From positions 1 to 64,000 of the forward strand of contig JAZRVT010000005.1 of assembly GCA_045599325.1 (NCBI GenBank): a DNA stretch of 64,000 nt. Reading direction: 5' to 3'. The translations under genes and the position numbers were made by a program. The notes under the pieces are model-generated. The model was given only the letters and a program-made list of their open reading frames with translations, was not told the origin of the DNA and did not search any database. Each line of letters begins with the position of its first letter. The stretch's first letter is position 1. Below, piece by piece: positions 7,955 through 17,356 of the stretch. Origin of the DNA: Cacconaster sp045599325 (GTDB taxonomy: Bacteria; Bacteroidota; Bacteroidia; Bacteroidales; UBA932).

Positions 7955-8934
7955 AGTTCAGCGATTATTGAGTCGAGCACTTCGGAGAGGGTGAATCCTG
8001 CCGTGCGGATCTGGACAGGAACCAGGCTCATCCTGGTCATCCCGGGGACAGGATTGATCTCCAGGAAAAACAGCCCTTCCTGATTCATTATATAATCGAC
8101 TCTTATCAGGCCGCGGCAGCCGAAATGGCGGTATATGCTGCTGGTGCAGGCGCGCACCTGAGCCTCCTGTTCAGGTGTCAGCGGAGCCGGGCAGACCTCC
8201 CGGCTCTTGCCGAGATACTTCGCCTCGTAGTCGAAATATTCGTTCTCGGAGATTATTTCCGTTATCGGAAGGGCAACGACCTCGCCGCCTCTGGAGAATA
8301 CGCCCTCTGTCAGCTCGCGGCCGGGGACATACTCTTCCACTATCACAGTGTCGCTCTCCTTGAATGCGAGTTCGATGGCAGAGTCGAGATACGCAGCCGA
8401 CTTGACCTTTGTGATGCCGAAACTGCTGCCGCCGTCATCGGGCTTGACAAAGATCGGAAGACCCAGTTTTTCCACTATCTCTGCGGAATTCCACCTTTCA
8501 GTGCTTTTTATCACCACATCCTTCGCCATTCTGACACCGATGCCCTCGAGAGCCCTCTTGCAGGCGTGCTTCCTGAAGGTAAGGGATGCCACCTCCGAAG
8601 AGCAGGTGGTGAACTTCAACCCTATGTTCTCGAAATAGGCCTGAAGCACACCGTTTTCACCCGGAGTGCCGTGTATCATTATCAGGGCCAGGTCGAAAGT
8701 GACTTTGCGGCCGCCGGCGGTAACAGAGAAATCCCACTTGTCCACAGGGGAGACAGGCACTGCACGGTCGGTCACAGAGGAGTCGCAGAGACTCCATTCC
8801 TCCCCATGGAGGAGGATTTCGTATACCTCATATTCCGCCGGGTCCAGTGCGGACGCGACATTCTTGCCGCTCAGGACGGAAATCTCCCATTCAGAGGAGT
8901 CTCCGCCATACACAAGCGCAACACGTTTCTTCAT
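7951..8934 (-). CDS. ddl: D-alanine--D-alanine ligase
   Basis: A 327-residue ATP-grasp enzyme that joins two D-Ala residues for peptidoglycan precursors in the cytoplasm. Visible motifs are GGDSSEWEIS (10-19, with the substrate-binding Glu), HGTPGENG (88-95), the ATP-grasp stretch around FVKPDDGGSS (162-171) and the metal/phosphate loop FLEINPVPGMT (290-300). The start at 8934 gives the canonical MKKRVALVYGG. A longer in-frame extension reads through the pbp1A coding sequence and is rejected. It begins one base after the stop of the PBP1A gene and ends overlapping prmC. Confidence 0.95.
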   Translation of the reverse strand: MKKRVALVYGGDSSEWEISVLSGKNVASALDPAEYEVYEILLHGEEWSLCDSSVTDRAVPVSPVDKWDFSVTAGGRKVTFDLALIMIHGTPGENGVLQAYFENIGLKFTTCSSEVASLTFRKHACKRALEGIGVRMAKDVVIKSTERWNSAEIVEKLGLPIFVKPDDGGSSFGITKVKSAAYLDSAIELAFKESDTVIVEEYVPGRELTEGVFSRGGEVVALPITEIISENEYFDYEAKYLGKSREVCPAPLTPEQEAQVRACTSSIYRHFGCRGLIRVDYIMNQEGLFFLEINPVPGMTRMSLVPVQIRTAGFTLSEVLDSIIAEL

Positions 8935-8935
8935 T

Positions 8936-11290
8936 CTAGTCAAAATAGCCTCCGTCATCGGCGCCGGCATCGTAGTTGACGTCGTCGTCGGAACCGCTGC
9001 AGAGCATACCTGCCGTCCAGCCGAGAGGCGGAACGAAGACGTCATCCTTCCCGATCGGGATGGTCGGGTCATTGTATACTTTCTGCATGAATATTCCCCA
9101 TATAGGCAGAGACATATTGGCTCCTCCGCCGTAGTATGTGCTCTCGAAGTGGACCTGACGGTCTTCTGCTCCTGTCCAGACACCTGCGGTCAGCTTAGGG
9201 GTGTACCCTATGAACCATCCGTCGGAGTTTTCATTGGTTGTACCGGTCTTGCCGGCGAGCTCGCCTTCGAGCTTGTATTTCCACTTGAGCCTGCCTGCGG
9301 TACCCTCATTGACAACGCCCTGCATAAGGTTGATCATCAGGTATGCGGTATGCTCGCTGATGGCCTCCTGCTTGCGGGTCGAGAAGGTCGCAAGAAGGTT
9401 GCCCTGGCTGTCCTCGATCTTGGTCACAAGCATAGGATAGCAGTAGACGCCGCGGCTCGGGAAGGTGTTGTAGGCCGCCACCATCTCGAAAGGACGGAGG
9501 TCGCAGGAACCGACGCAGAGCGAATAGACAGGGTCAAGGTAGCTGCCGATGCCCATCTTCCTCGCCATCTCAATCATCGCAGCAGGGCCGTAGAGCGACA
9601 TCAGGTAGGCCGAAATGTTGTTGGAGCTGTTGGTGAGACCCCACTTCAGGGTGACGGTACGGCCGATGTATGCCGCCTTGTCGGTGCTCCTCGGAGTCCA
9701 GACACTGCCGTCCCCCAGCTCGAAGGAGCGGGAGATGTTGACCACCTGGCTGCAAGGGGTCAGGCCCTCCTGCATCGCGAGCGTATAGAGGAACGGCTTC
9801 ATTGTGGAGCCCACCTGACGCTTGCCCTGGCGGGCATTGTCATATTTGAAATAGCGGTAGTCCGGGCCGCCGACATAAGCCTTGACGTGTCCCGTGTTCG
9901 GCTCGACCGCCACGAATGCGCTGCGGAGGAATGACTTGTAGTACTTTATGGAGTCGTACGGCGTCATCACCGTATCGATGTAATGCTTCTTGTTCCAGGC
10001 GAAGATCCTCATCTCCACCGGCTCGTGGAAGGACCTCACGATCTCGGACTCAGAAGCGCCGGCCTTCTTCATCCCGCGGTAGCGGTCGCTCCAGTGCATC
10101 GCCTGCTTCATCACAACGTTGATGAGGTCGTCCGACACGCTGTTGGAGAACGGAGCGTTGCGCTTCGCCTTGAGGTCGTTGTTGAAGGTCGGCTGGAGGT
10201 CCTTGCCGAGATGCTCGGCCACTGCCTCCTCGGCATATTTCTGCATTCTGGAGTCGATGGTGGTGTAGATTCTCAGGCCGTCACGGTCGAGGTCGTACTG
10301 GGTGCCGTCAGGCTTGAGGTTCTTGTTGAGCCAGCCGTACAGAGGGTCGTCCATCCAGGCGAGGGAGTCCACGCGGTAGTCCTCCACCTGCTCATATGAG
10401 GAGCGCTTCGGCTTCTCCGCATTCATAAAGCGGCGGAGCATGTCGCGGTAATAAGGTGCAAGGCCGGAGTTGTGGTCCTGCTGCTGATATGAGACCACTA
10501 TAGGCAGCTGGACGATGGAGTCGTATGCGGCCTTCTGCAGGTAATCGTACTTCTCCATCTGCTTGAGGACGTGGTTGCGGCGCTTCAGGGACTGCTCCGG
10601 ATTGATGGCAGGGTTGTAGCGGGTCGGCTTGTTGACCATTCCCACGAGGCAGGCGCACTCCTCGACAGTCAGTTCTGTGGTCTCCTTGTCGAAGAAGGTC
10701 TTGGCGGCGGCCTTGATGCCGTATGCGTTGCCGCCGAAGAAGATCTGGTTGAGATACATCACCAGTATCTCGTCCTTGGTGTAGTTGCGCTCCAGCTTGA
10801 CTGCGGTGATCCACTCCTTGAACTTGATGCTGACCATCTTTATCATCTTGACGCCGGGTATCCTGCTGGAGACGTCAGCGCGCGGATAAAGGCTCTTGGC
10901 CAGCTGCTGGGTGATGGTTGAGCCGCCGCCCTGCGACGAGTCGCCCATCAGGAGAGTCTTGACGGCCACGCGTGCCAGACCGCGGAAGTCGATGCCGCTG
11001 TGCTTGTAAAAGCGGGCGTCCTCCGTGGAGACAGCCGCCTGGAGAAGATACGGAGGGAGCTCCTCTATTGTAGAGTATGAGCGGTTCTCTATATGGTAGT
11101 TGTTTATCACCTTGCCGTCGGAGGAGATGAGCAGGGTGGCGATGTTGCTCTCAGGGTTCTCCAGCTGCTCGAAGGAAGGAATCTTCGCAAAGAGAGCCAC
11201 CAGCAGAATCCAGAACGCAACCAGCACCACAGGCAGCAGGATCAGCCTCCAGAACCACTTCACTATCTTGTTTCGTGTATATGTCTTCAT
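8936..11290 (-). CDS. Penicillin-binding protein 1A, bifunctional glycosyltransferase/transpeptidase
   Basis: A 784-residue class A PBP that polymerises and cross-links peptidoglycan at the outer face of the inner membrane. After a short cytoplasmic tail and a membrane helix (about 14-35), the GT51 domain has EDARFYKHSGID (90-101, catalytic Glu90) and GGSTITQQLAK (122-132). The transpeptidase has STMK (Ser495, Lys498), SSN (555-557) and KTGT (681-684). The C terminus is acidic and Asp/Gly-rich (GSDDDVNYDAGADDGG). It heads a three-gene leftward operon with ddl, a sensible pairing of precursor synthesis with polymerisation. Confidence 0.95.
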   Translation of the reverse strand: MKTYTRNKIVKWFWRLILLPVVLVAFWILLVALFAKIPSFEQLENPESNIATLLISSDGKVINNYHIENRSYSTIEELPPYLLQAAVSTEDARFYKHSGIDFRGLARVAVKTLLMGDSSQGGGSTITQQLAKSLYPRADVSSRIPGVKMIKMVSIKFKEWITAVKLERNYTKDEILVMYLNQIFFGGNAYGIKAAAKTFFDKETTELTVEECACLVGMVNKPTRYNPAINPEQSLKRRNHVLKQMEKYDYLQKAAYDSIVQLPIVVSYQQQDHNSGLAPYYRDMLRRFMNAEKPKRSSYEQVEDYRVDSLAWMDDPLYGWLNKNLKPDGTQYDLDRDGLRIYTTIDSRMQKYAEEAVAEHLGKDLQPTFNNDLKAKRNAPFSNSVSDDLINVVMKQAMHWSDRYRGMKKAGASESEIVRSFHEPVEMRIFAWNKKHYIDTVMTPYDSIKYYKSFLRSAFVAVEPNTGHVKAYVGGPDYRYFKYDNARQGKRQVGSTMKPFLYTLAMQEGLTPCSQVVNISRSFELGDGSVWTPRSTDKAAYIGRTVTLKWGLTNSSNNISAYLMSLYGPAAMIEMARKMGIGSYLDPVYSLCVGSCDLRPFEMVAAYNTFPSRGVYCYPMLVTKIEDSQGNLLATFSTRKQEAISEHTAYLMINLMQGVVNEGTAGRLKWKYKLEGELAGKTGTTNENSDGWFIGYTPKLTAGVWTGAEDRQVHFESTYYGGGANMSLPIWGIFMQKVYNDPTIPIGKDDVFVPPLGWTAGMLCSGSDDDVNYDAGADDGGYFD

Positions 11291-11336
11291 AAAGCCGCGT
11301 CAAAAAAGTTAACTTCGTTAAAGAGGTTGCAGTCTG

Positions 11337-11344
11337 CAAAATTA
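11337..11344 (-). promoter_or_regulatory. -7 box (TAATTTTG on minus strand) for the PBP1A-ddl-prmC operon
   Basis: CAAAATTA on the plus strand is an exact TAnnTTTG on the minus strand, 46 bases upstream of the PBP1A start. It faces a weaker rightward box (TTACTTTG, 11380-11387) for topA in the same divergent intergenic region. Confidence 0.55.
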
Positions 11345-11379
11345 GGAAATAAAATTTGGAAATTTACCTTAATAATGCG

Positions 11380-11387
11380 TTACTTTG
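11380..11387 (+). promoter_or_regulatory. Probable -7 box (TTACTTTG) for topA
   Basis: One mismatch to TAnnTTTG, at its second base. It lies 16 bases before ATG 11404 and 28 before ATG 11416, both in frame with topA. Confidence 0.35.
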
Positions 11388-11415
11388 CGGCCTTGAACGA
11401 CAAATGAACGGCACA

Positions 11416-13698
11416 ATGGGAGAGAATCTGGTAATAGTCGAGTCGCCGGCAAAGGCGAAGACCATCGAAAAATTTCTTGGTGAAGGATATACAGTGAGGT
11501 CAAGCTACGGAAACATCCGCGACCTCGAAAAGAAGGGACTCGGAATCGACATAGACGCAGGCTTCGAGCCCAGATATGAAGTCCCTGCCGCAAAGCGCAA
11601 GACAGTCAGCGACCTGAAGTCCGCAGTGAAGAAGGCGGACACAGTATGGCTGGCATCCGATGAGGACCGCGAAGGAGAGGCTATCGCCTGGCATCTGTCC
11701 AACGTTCTCGGCCTCGACCCGGCGACGACGAAGAGAATCGTTTTCCACGAAATCACAAAGAGCGCAATCCTCGAGGCGATCAAGAGTCCGAGGACTATAG
11801 ACATGAACCTTGTGATGGCACAGCAGGCACGCCGCGTGCTCGACCGTCTCGTAGGCTTCGAGCTCTCCCCTATCCTCTGGAAGAAAATCCAGCCGAAGCT
11901 CTCTGCAGGACGCGTCCAGTCTGTGGCCCTCAGGCTCATAGTCGACCGCGAAAGGGAGATCAGCGCATTCGAATCGAAGGCTTTCTTCCGCATCGAGGCA
12001 ACCTTCACTCTCGAAGGCGGCAAAAACCTGCAGGCGGTTCTCAACGAAAAGTTCGAGACTGAGGAGGAGGCCCTCGCATTCCTCAACAAGTGCAGGGGGG
12101 CGCAGTTCTCAGTCACTGCCATCGAGACAAAGAAGGCAACCCGCACCCCGGCGCCTCCTTTCACCACCTCCACTCTCCAGCAGGAGGCAGCGCGCAAGCT
12201 GGGTTTCTCCCTGAGCCAGACAATGTCCATCGCCCAGAAGCTCTACGAGTCAGGTCTCATCACCTATATGCGTACTGACTCCACAAACCTGTCGTCCCTG
12301 GCCATCAACACCGCGAAGGAGACGGTCACAGGGCTCTACGGAGAGGAGTATTCCAGAATAAGACACTATCAGACACGCAGCAAGAGCGCCCAGGAGGCTC
12401 ACGAAGCAATCAGGCCTACATACATCAGCAACCTCGAGATCCAGGGGACCCCTGTGGAGAAGAGACTTTACAGCCTCATCTGGAAGCGCACCGCAGCCTG
12501 CCAGATGGCTGACGCAGTGATCGAGAAGACCGAAATAGAGATAAGCTGCCCTTCTTTCAGCGAAAAGTTCACCGTCCAGGGCGAGCAGATTCTCTTCGAC
12601 GGCTTCCTCAAGGTCTATTCCGAGGGCGGGGACGATGAAGAGGATGAGGAGAATGCAACCCTTCCGAGAGTCGAGAAGGGGCAGGAACTGACAGTATCCT
12701 ATGTCACCGCCACACAGCGTTTCTCCCAGAGGCCGCCTCGCTACAGCGAATCGAGCCTCGTGAAGAAGCTTGAGGAACTCGGCATCGGCCGCCCTTCAAC
12801 CTACGCCACCACCTCGACCACACTGCAGGAGAGAGGCTATGTCATCAAGGGTGACAAGCAAGGGCAGCAGCGCGACTATGTCGAACTGAAGCTGAAAGGT
12901 GAGAAAGTGGCACGCACTGTCAGGAGCGAAACCTTCGGAGCCGAGAAGAAGAAACTCCTCCCCGAAAACATCGGAATGGTCGTCACCGACTTCCTGGCAG
13001 CCAACTTCACCGACATCCTCGACTACGGATTCACAGCGAAGGTCGAGGAGGACCTCGACAGAATCGCCGCAGGCAGCCTCATCTGGAACAACGCTATCAG
13101 CGAGTTCTACAGGCCTTTCCACGACAAGGTGGAGAAGAGCTTCGAGGACAGGACGCACACCAATGCAGAGCGCCTCATCGGCAACGACCCGGCGACAGGC
13201 AAGCCAGTCTACGCCCGCATAGGACGCTTCGGACCGCTTGTTCAGAAAGGGGCCAACGATGACCCCGACAAGCAGTTCGTAAGCCTCGGCAAGGGACAGC
13301 TCATCGAGAACATCACCCTTGAGGAGGCTCTCCATCTGCTCGCGCTCCCGCGCAGGGTGGGCAGCTGGAAGGGGTTCGAAATCATCGCTGCAATCGGACG
13401 CTTCGGACCTTACGTGAAGTACGATGGCAAATATGTCTCACTCGGCAAGGGGCTCGACCCTTACACGGTGACCGAAGAACAGGCCATCGCCCTCATCGAG
13501 GCTTCACTCGACAAGGAAAGCAAGAAGAGCATCGCAGAGTTCGAGGCTTCAGGAATCCAGATCCTCAACGGGCGCTATGGCCCATACATCCGGAAAGACG
13601 GGGCCAACTACAAGATTCCAAGAGGCACTGACCCATACAAACTCACTGAGACACAGTGCATTGAAATTATCGAAAACACTCCTGTAAAGAAAAAATAG
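11416..13698 (+). CDS. topA: DNA topoisomerase I (type IA)
   Basis: A 760-residue enzyme that relaxes negative supercoils by transient single-strand cleavage. The TOPRIM domain begins LVIVESPAKAKTIEKF and includes the acidic DEDREGEAIAWHL. The active-site Tyr284 sits in LITYMRTDSTN. Instead of C-terminal Cys4 zinc fingers it carries several Topo_C repeats with GRFGPYV/GRYGPYI cores (from about residue 600 on) and a Lys-rich tail, as is usual in Bacteroidetes. Start 11416 matches the usual family N terminus; ATG 11404 would add only four residues. It stands alone, divergent from PBP1A. Confidence 0.95.
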   Translation: MGENLVIVESPAKAKTIEKFLGEGYTVRSSYGNIRDLEKKGLGIDIDAGFEPRYEVPAAKRKTVSDLKSAVKKADTVWLASDEDREGEAIAWHLSNVLGLDPATTKRIVFHEITKSAILEAIKSPRTIDMNLVMAQQARRVLDRLVGFELSPILWKKIQPKLSAGRVQSVALRLIVDREREISAFESKAFFRIEATFTLEGGKNLQAVLNEKFETEEEALAFLNKCRGAQFSVTAIETKKATRTPAPPFTTSTLQQEAARKLGFSLSQTMSIAQKLYESGLITYMRTDSTNLSSLAINTAKETVTGLYGEEYSRIRHYQTRSKSAQEAHEAIRPTYISNLEIQGTPVEKRLYSLIWKRTAACQMADAVIEKTEIEISCPSFSEKFTVQGEQILFDGFLKVYSEGGDDEEDEENATLPRVEKGQELTVSYVTATQRFSQRPPRYSESSLVKKLEELGIGRPSTYATTSTTLQERGYVIKGDKQGQQRDYVELKLKGEKVARTVRSETFGAEKKKLLPENIGMVVTDFLAANFTDILDYGFTAKVEEDLDRIAAGSLIWNNAISEFYRPFHDKVEKSFEDRTHTNAERLIGNDPATGKPVYARIGRFGPLVQKGANDDPDKQFVSLGKGQLIENITLEEALHLLALPRRVGSWKGFEIIAAIGRFGPYVKYDGKYVSLGKGLDPYTVTEEQAIALIEASLDKESKKSIAEFEASGIQILNGRYGPYIRKDGANYKIPRGTDPYKLTETQCIEIIENTPVKKK

Positions 13699-13729
13699 GA
13701 TTCTGCTTTCAATCTGTAATTAATTTTTG

Positions 13730-13737
13730 TACTTTTG
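13730..13737 (+). promoter_or_regulatory. -7 box TACTTTTG for the Lrp-type regulator gene
   Basis: Exact TAnnTTTG, 37 bases before the ATG at 13775. It predicts a leader of about 30 bases, in contrast to the leaderless set. Confidence 0.5.
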
Positions 13738-13774
13738 TACTTGTATTAAGTGCAAACAACCAAAAATCATTACT

Positions 13775-14269
13775 ATGTCAACAATCATTGACAACAAGTA
13801 CCAGATTGACGCCATTGACCAGAAGATCCTCGGATTCCTTGTCAAGAACGCCAGGATGCCTTTCCTTGAGATTGCCCGCGAGTGCGGAGTTTCCGGCGCT
13901 GCCATCCACCAGAGAGTCAAGAAGATGGAAAACAGCGGCATCATCACCGGAAGCCGTCTTCTCGTCAAGCCCCAGGCCCTCGGTCTGAATGTCTGCGCAT
14001 TCATCGGGATGAGCCTCGACCAGGCGAACAGCTACCCGGAAGTGGTCGAATCCCTGAAGAAGATACCCGAGGTTGTGGAATGTCACTTCATCACGGGACA
14101 GCACGCGCTGCTGCTGAAGATATTCTGCTTCGACAACGACCATCTGATGAAGATTCTCATCGAGACCATCCAGAACATTCCTGGAGTCGAAAAGACAGAA
14201 ACCTGGATTTCACTGGACCAGGCCATCGAGCGTCAGGTCTGGGTCAAGGACTCAGGGTATTCCCGCTAG
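13775..14269 (+). CDS. Lrp/AsnC family transcriptional regulator
   Basis: A 164-residue DNA-binding protein with the family layout: an N-terminal winged helix-turn-helix (IDQKILGFLVKNARMPFLEI then CGVSGAAIHQRVKKME) and a C-terminal RAM effector-binding domain (about 75-150). Proteins of this family sense amino acids and regulate amino-acid metabolism. The start at 13775 is chosen because the upstream in-frame ATG would overlap the -7 region. Its TAG stop overlaps the stop of ispD on the other strand in a shared CTAG. No target is evident. Confidence 0.9.
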   Translation: MSTIIDNKYQIDAIDQKILGFLVKNARMPFLEIARECGVSGAAIHQRVKKMENSGIITGSRLLVKPQALGLNVCAFIGMSLDQANSYPEVVESLKKIPEVVECHFITGQHALLLKIFCFDNDHLMKILIETIQNIPGVEKTETWISLDQAIERQVWVKDSGYSR

Positions 14270-14940
14270 CGTACAGCCAGCAGACGGAACAGTTCCAGAT
14301 CCTCCGGCGTGGTGATCTTTATGTTGAGCCTCTCGCCGGGGACGAGTTTTACGTCATACCCCGCCGCCTCCACGACCGAAGCGTCGTCCGTGAAGGCCGG
14401 TGAATAGGCCTGTCCGTACGCAGCCTTCAGCACCTCGCTCCGGAAGACCTGCGGTGTCTGGACCGTGACGAAACGGCTGCGGTCAGCCTGCTCTGAACCG
14501 CCATTCTCCTTCAGGAGACGCATCGACTCGACCATCGGCATCACAGGGACCGATGCCGGCGAGTTCTCGGCCTCATCGAACATCCTTGCCAGGAATTCAG
14601 CCGAAACCAGAGGGCGTACGCCGTCGTGGACAGCCACCGCGGCTCCGTCAGGCACGTGTGCCAGAGCATTGCGCACGGAGTGGAAGCGGGTCAGCCCGCC
14701 GGCGACCATCGTATAGCTTTCCAGAAAGCCTGTCTCGCGGCAATAGGTCTTCCACCACTCACGGCTGGAGGAAGGGAGGACTATGATGAACCTCACATCC
14801 CCTCCGAGCGCCTGGAAACGTTCTATGGTATGTCTGAGAATCGGGCGGCCCTCCACTTCGAGGAACTGCTTCGGGCGGTCAGCGCCCATCCTGAGGCCCT
14901 GCCCTCCGGCCACTATGACGGCATATTTTCTGCGGCTCAT
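14266..14940 (-). CDS. ispD: 2-C-methyl-D-erythritol 4-phosphate cytidylyltransferase
   Basis: A 224-residue nucleotidyltransferase of the non-mevalonate isoprenoid pathway (MEP + CTP to CDP-ME). The signature VAGGQGLRMGADRPKQF occupies about residues 10-26, and AVHDGVRPLV lies near the middle. The start at 14940 (MSRRKYAVIV) is preferred over a TTG 24 bases upstream because the latter lies only one base from the -7 box region. It is monocistronic as far as seen. Confidence 0.92.
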   Translation of the reverse strand: MSRRKYAVIVAGGQGLRMGADRPKQFLEVEGRPILRHTIERFQALGGDVRFIIVLPSSSREWWKTYCRETGFLESYTMVAGGLTRFHSVRNALAHVPDGAAVAVHDGVRPLVSAEFLARMFDEAENSPASVPVMPMVESMRLLKENGGSEQADRSRFVTVQTPQVFRSEVLKAAYGQAYSPAFTDDASVVEAAGYDVKLVPGERLNIKITTPEDLELFRLLAVR

Positions 14941-14961
14941 TTTTTGCAAACTTTTCCTCCG

Positions 14962-14969
14962 CAAAATTA
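14962..14969 (-). promoter_or_regulatory. -7 box (TAATTTTG on minus strand) for ispD
   Basis: CAAAATTA on the plus strand is an exact match on the minus strand, 21 bases upstream of the ispD ATG. It faces the mreB -7 box 21 bases away. Confidence 0.5.
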
Positions 14970-14990
14970 GAAATTTCCAGCCGAAATTCT

Positions 14991-14998
14991 TAATTTTG
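14991..14998 (+). promoter_or_regulatory. -7 box TAATTTTG for the mreBCD-PBP2-rodA operon
   Basis: Exact consensus, 35 bases before the mreB ATG. It is the only clear -7 box ahead of the five-gene operon. Confidence 0.55.
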
Positions 14999-15033
14999 TT
15001 TTTTATTAGATTTCCACCTAAACCTCATACGAA

Positions 15034-16050
15034 ATGGCATTCTCATTTTTCACTCAAGAGCTCGCAATAGACCTTGGCACAGCCAACACCGTCATCTTCA
15101 TGAACGACAAGAAAGTCATCGATGAACCATCCATCGTGGCCATCGACAAGCTCACCGGCAAGGCGAAAGCAGTCGGCAAGCTGGCCAAGAACATGCAGGG
15201 CAAAGAGAACCAGGATATACGCACCGTACGCCCTCTCAAGGACGGCGTGATCGCAGACTTCGACGCATCGGAGATGATGATACGCGAATTCATCAAAATG
15301 ATCAACACCAAGCGCACCATCTTCTCCCCGAGCCTGAGGATGGTCATCTGCATCCCTTCAGGATCCACCGAGGTCGAGAAGCGTGCAGTCCGCGACGCCG
15401 CAGAGCACTCCGGCGGCCGCGACGTGCAGATGATCTATGAGCCTATGGCAGCTGCGCTCGGTATCGGACTCGACGTCACCGCACCTATGGGCAATATGAT
15501 CGTCGACATCGGAGGCGGCACAACTGAAATCGCTGTCATCTCCCTGGGCGGCATCGTAGCGGACCAGAGCATCAAGACCGCCGGCGACGTCTTCACCAAC
15601 GAGATCCAGCAGTATATGCGCCAGCAGTACAACATCCGTATCGGAGAGCCTACCGCCGAGGATATCAAGATCCACATCGGCGCAGCCATATCTGACCTCG
15701 AGGACGGTCCGGAACCGTTCATCGTCAAGGGCCCTAACCTTATGACCGTCCACCCTGTGGAGGCCCCTGTCACCTACCAGGAAATCGCCCACTGTCTCGA
15801 CAAGTCCCTCCAGAAGATCGAGGGAGGCGTTCTCGAGGTGCTCGAGAAGACCCCGCCTGAGCTCTACACCGACATCGTGAAGAAAGGCATCTTCCTGACT
15901 GGCGGCGGCGCGCTCCTCCGCGGACTCGACCAGAGGCTCACCAAGAAGATAAACATTCCGTTCCACGTGGCTGACGACCCTCTGCGCGCTGTCGCAAGAG
16001 GAACCGGTATCGCGCTTAAGAATCCGTCATATCCATTCCTGATGCGATGA
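15034..16050 (+). CDS. mreB: Rod shape-determining protein MreB
   Basis: A 338-residue bacterial actin that forms membrane-associated filaments guiding elongasome peptidoglycan synthesis. It starts with an amphipathic membrane-binding N terminus (MAFSFFTQE). Phosphate-1 motif DLGTANT, phosphate-2 DIGGGTTEIAVISLGG and the adenosine motif TGGGALLRGLD follow in order. Its TGA overlaps the mreC ATG by four bases (ATGA), so the operon is translationally coupled. Confidence 0.97.
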   Translation: MAFSFFTQELAIDLGTANTVIFMNDKKVIDEPSIVAIDKLTGKAKAVGKLAKNMQGKENQDIRTVRPLKDGVIADFDASEMMIREFIKMINTKRTIFSPSLRMVICIPSGSTEVEKRAVRDAAEHSGGRDVQMIYEPMAAALGIGLDVTAPMGNMIVDIGGGTTEIAVISLGGIVADQSIKTAGDVFTNEIQQYMRQQYNIRIGEPTAEDIKIHIGAAISDLEDGPEPFIVKGPNLMTVHPVEAPVTYQEIAHCLDKSLQKIEGGVLEVLEKTPPELYTDIVKKGIFLTGGGALLRGLDQRLTKKINIPFHVADDPLRAVARGTGIALKNPSYPFLMR

Positions 16051-16853
16051 GAAGCCGGTACGACCTCATATACCTGATCTCCTCAATACTGATTTTCATT
16101 GTTCTCGAGACCGTTTCAATCATAATGGTCACGAACAACAGTGTTGTGCAGAGATTCAGGATACTCGGGGGCGTACGCGACTTGCAGACATTCTTCTGGG
16201 AGAAGGGCAACCGGCTCCACGCCTGGTCCGGATGCAAGATCGACAATGAGCGCCTGGTCAACGAGAACCTGCAGCTGAGAGCCGAGCTCGACCGCTACCG
16301 CACATACCTCGCTGACAAGGACAGCATCACGGCTGACGCCGAAGGGCAGTATGTATTCAGGGCAGCCCACATCGTCAGGAACTCCATCAACAGGCAGCAC
16401 AACTACCTCATCCTCGACCGCGGCTCCGAACACGGAGTCGGAGTCGGGATGGGCGTCATAACCAACAACGGGGTGGTCGGCATCGTGAGTGCCGTGACCC
16501 GCCGCCACTGCTATGTGACCTCACTCCTCAACAAGGACCAGAGCGTCAGCGCCAAGCTCTCGTCCGGAGCCTCCTTCGGACCTCTCAGCTGGGACGGCAT
16601 AAGCTCCAGCGGCGCAGTCGTGAGCGAGATTTCCATCCACTCCGGAGCCGCCGCCGGCGACACTGTCGTGACCAGCGGATACTCCACAATCTACCCTCCT
16701 GACATACCTCTCGGAAGGGTGGTCGACACCAGGATCATCCAGGGCGTGACCCTCGACCTCGAAGTGGAGCTCTTCGAGGACTTCAAGTCGCTCAACAACG
16801 TATACATAGTCTCAAACACCAGGGAGCAGGAGATCCGCGAACTTTATGAATAA
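16047..16853 (+). CDS. mreC: Rod shape-determining protein MreC
   Basis: A 268-residue bitopic protein with one N-terminal membrane helix (LIYLISSILIFIVLETVSII), a periplasmic coiled coil (about 65-90) and the beta-rich MreC domain. A glycine-rich GVGVGMGVITNNGVVGIV stretch lies in the middle. It links MreB, RodA and PBP2. It overlaps mreB by 4 bases and mreD by 8. Confidence 0.93.
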   Translation: MRSRYDLIYLISSILIFIVLETVSIIMVTNNSVVQRFRILGGVRDLQTFFWEKGNRLHAWSGCKIDNERLVNENLQLRAELDRYRTYLADKDSITADAEGQYVFRAAHIVRNSINRQHNYLILDRGSEHGVGVGMGVITNNGVVGIVSAVTRRHCYVTSLLNKDQSVSAKLSSGASFGPLSWDGISSSGAVVSEISIHSGAAAGDTVVTSGYSTIYPPDIPLGRVVDTRIIQGVTLDLEVELFEDFKSLNNVYIVSNTREQEIRELYE

Positions 16854-17355
16854 CAAGATCACAGCCATTATCTTCTGGACACTGGTGTTCCTTATCCAGC
16901 TCGCCATCAGCGACTACCTCAACCTGGGCACCTGGATATATCTCTGCCTGATTCCGCTGATCATCGTCAATATCCCGTTCTCCAGAAGCCCGCAGGCCAC
17001 AATGCTCATCGCCTTCGGAACCGGCATCGCGCTCGACATCCTCTCAGACGGAATCGTTGGCCTGAACGCTGCCTCCGCAGTCCTCGCAGCAGCGCTCCGC
17101 AAACCGGCATACCGCGCTCTTGTCAACGCCGACAGGCAGGACAGGACCGAAGTGCCGACGCTCTCCGGCTCAGGGGCTCTGAAGTACATCGAATTCCTGA
17201 CAGCGGTGACGGCCGTCTATCTGCTGGCCTATGTTCTCCTCGACTGTGCGGGCTTCAGGCCATTCGGCTTCATAGCCCTCAAGTTCATCATCAGTTTAGT
17301 GATTGACGTGGCGGTCGCGCTGCTCATAAGCGCATCGTTCCTCAACAGGGAATAG
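16846..17355 (+). CDS. mreD: Rod shape-determining protein MreD
   Basis: A 169-residue polytopic membrane protein with about five hydrophobic helices. Identification rests on its place between mreC and the PBP2 gene, its size and the RSPQATMLIAFGTGIALDIL region resembling the ligand-pocket helix of MreD. Sequence conservation in this family is low. It starts eight bases inside mreC. Confidence 0.85.
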   Translation: MNNKITAIIFWTLVFLIQLAISDYLNLGTWIYLCLIPLIIVNIPFSRSPQATMLIAFGTGIALDILSDGIVGLNAASAVLAAALRKPAYRALVNADRQDRTEVPTLSGSGALKYIEFLTAVTAVYLLAYVLLDCAGFRPFGFIALKFIISLVIDVAVALLISASFLNRE

Positions 17356-17356
17356 G

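Noticed and set aside
8938..9183. N-terminal extension of Ddl upstream of 8934
   Set aside because: The extra residues read through the pbp1A 3-prime end in another frame and do not match the ligase family.
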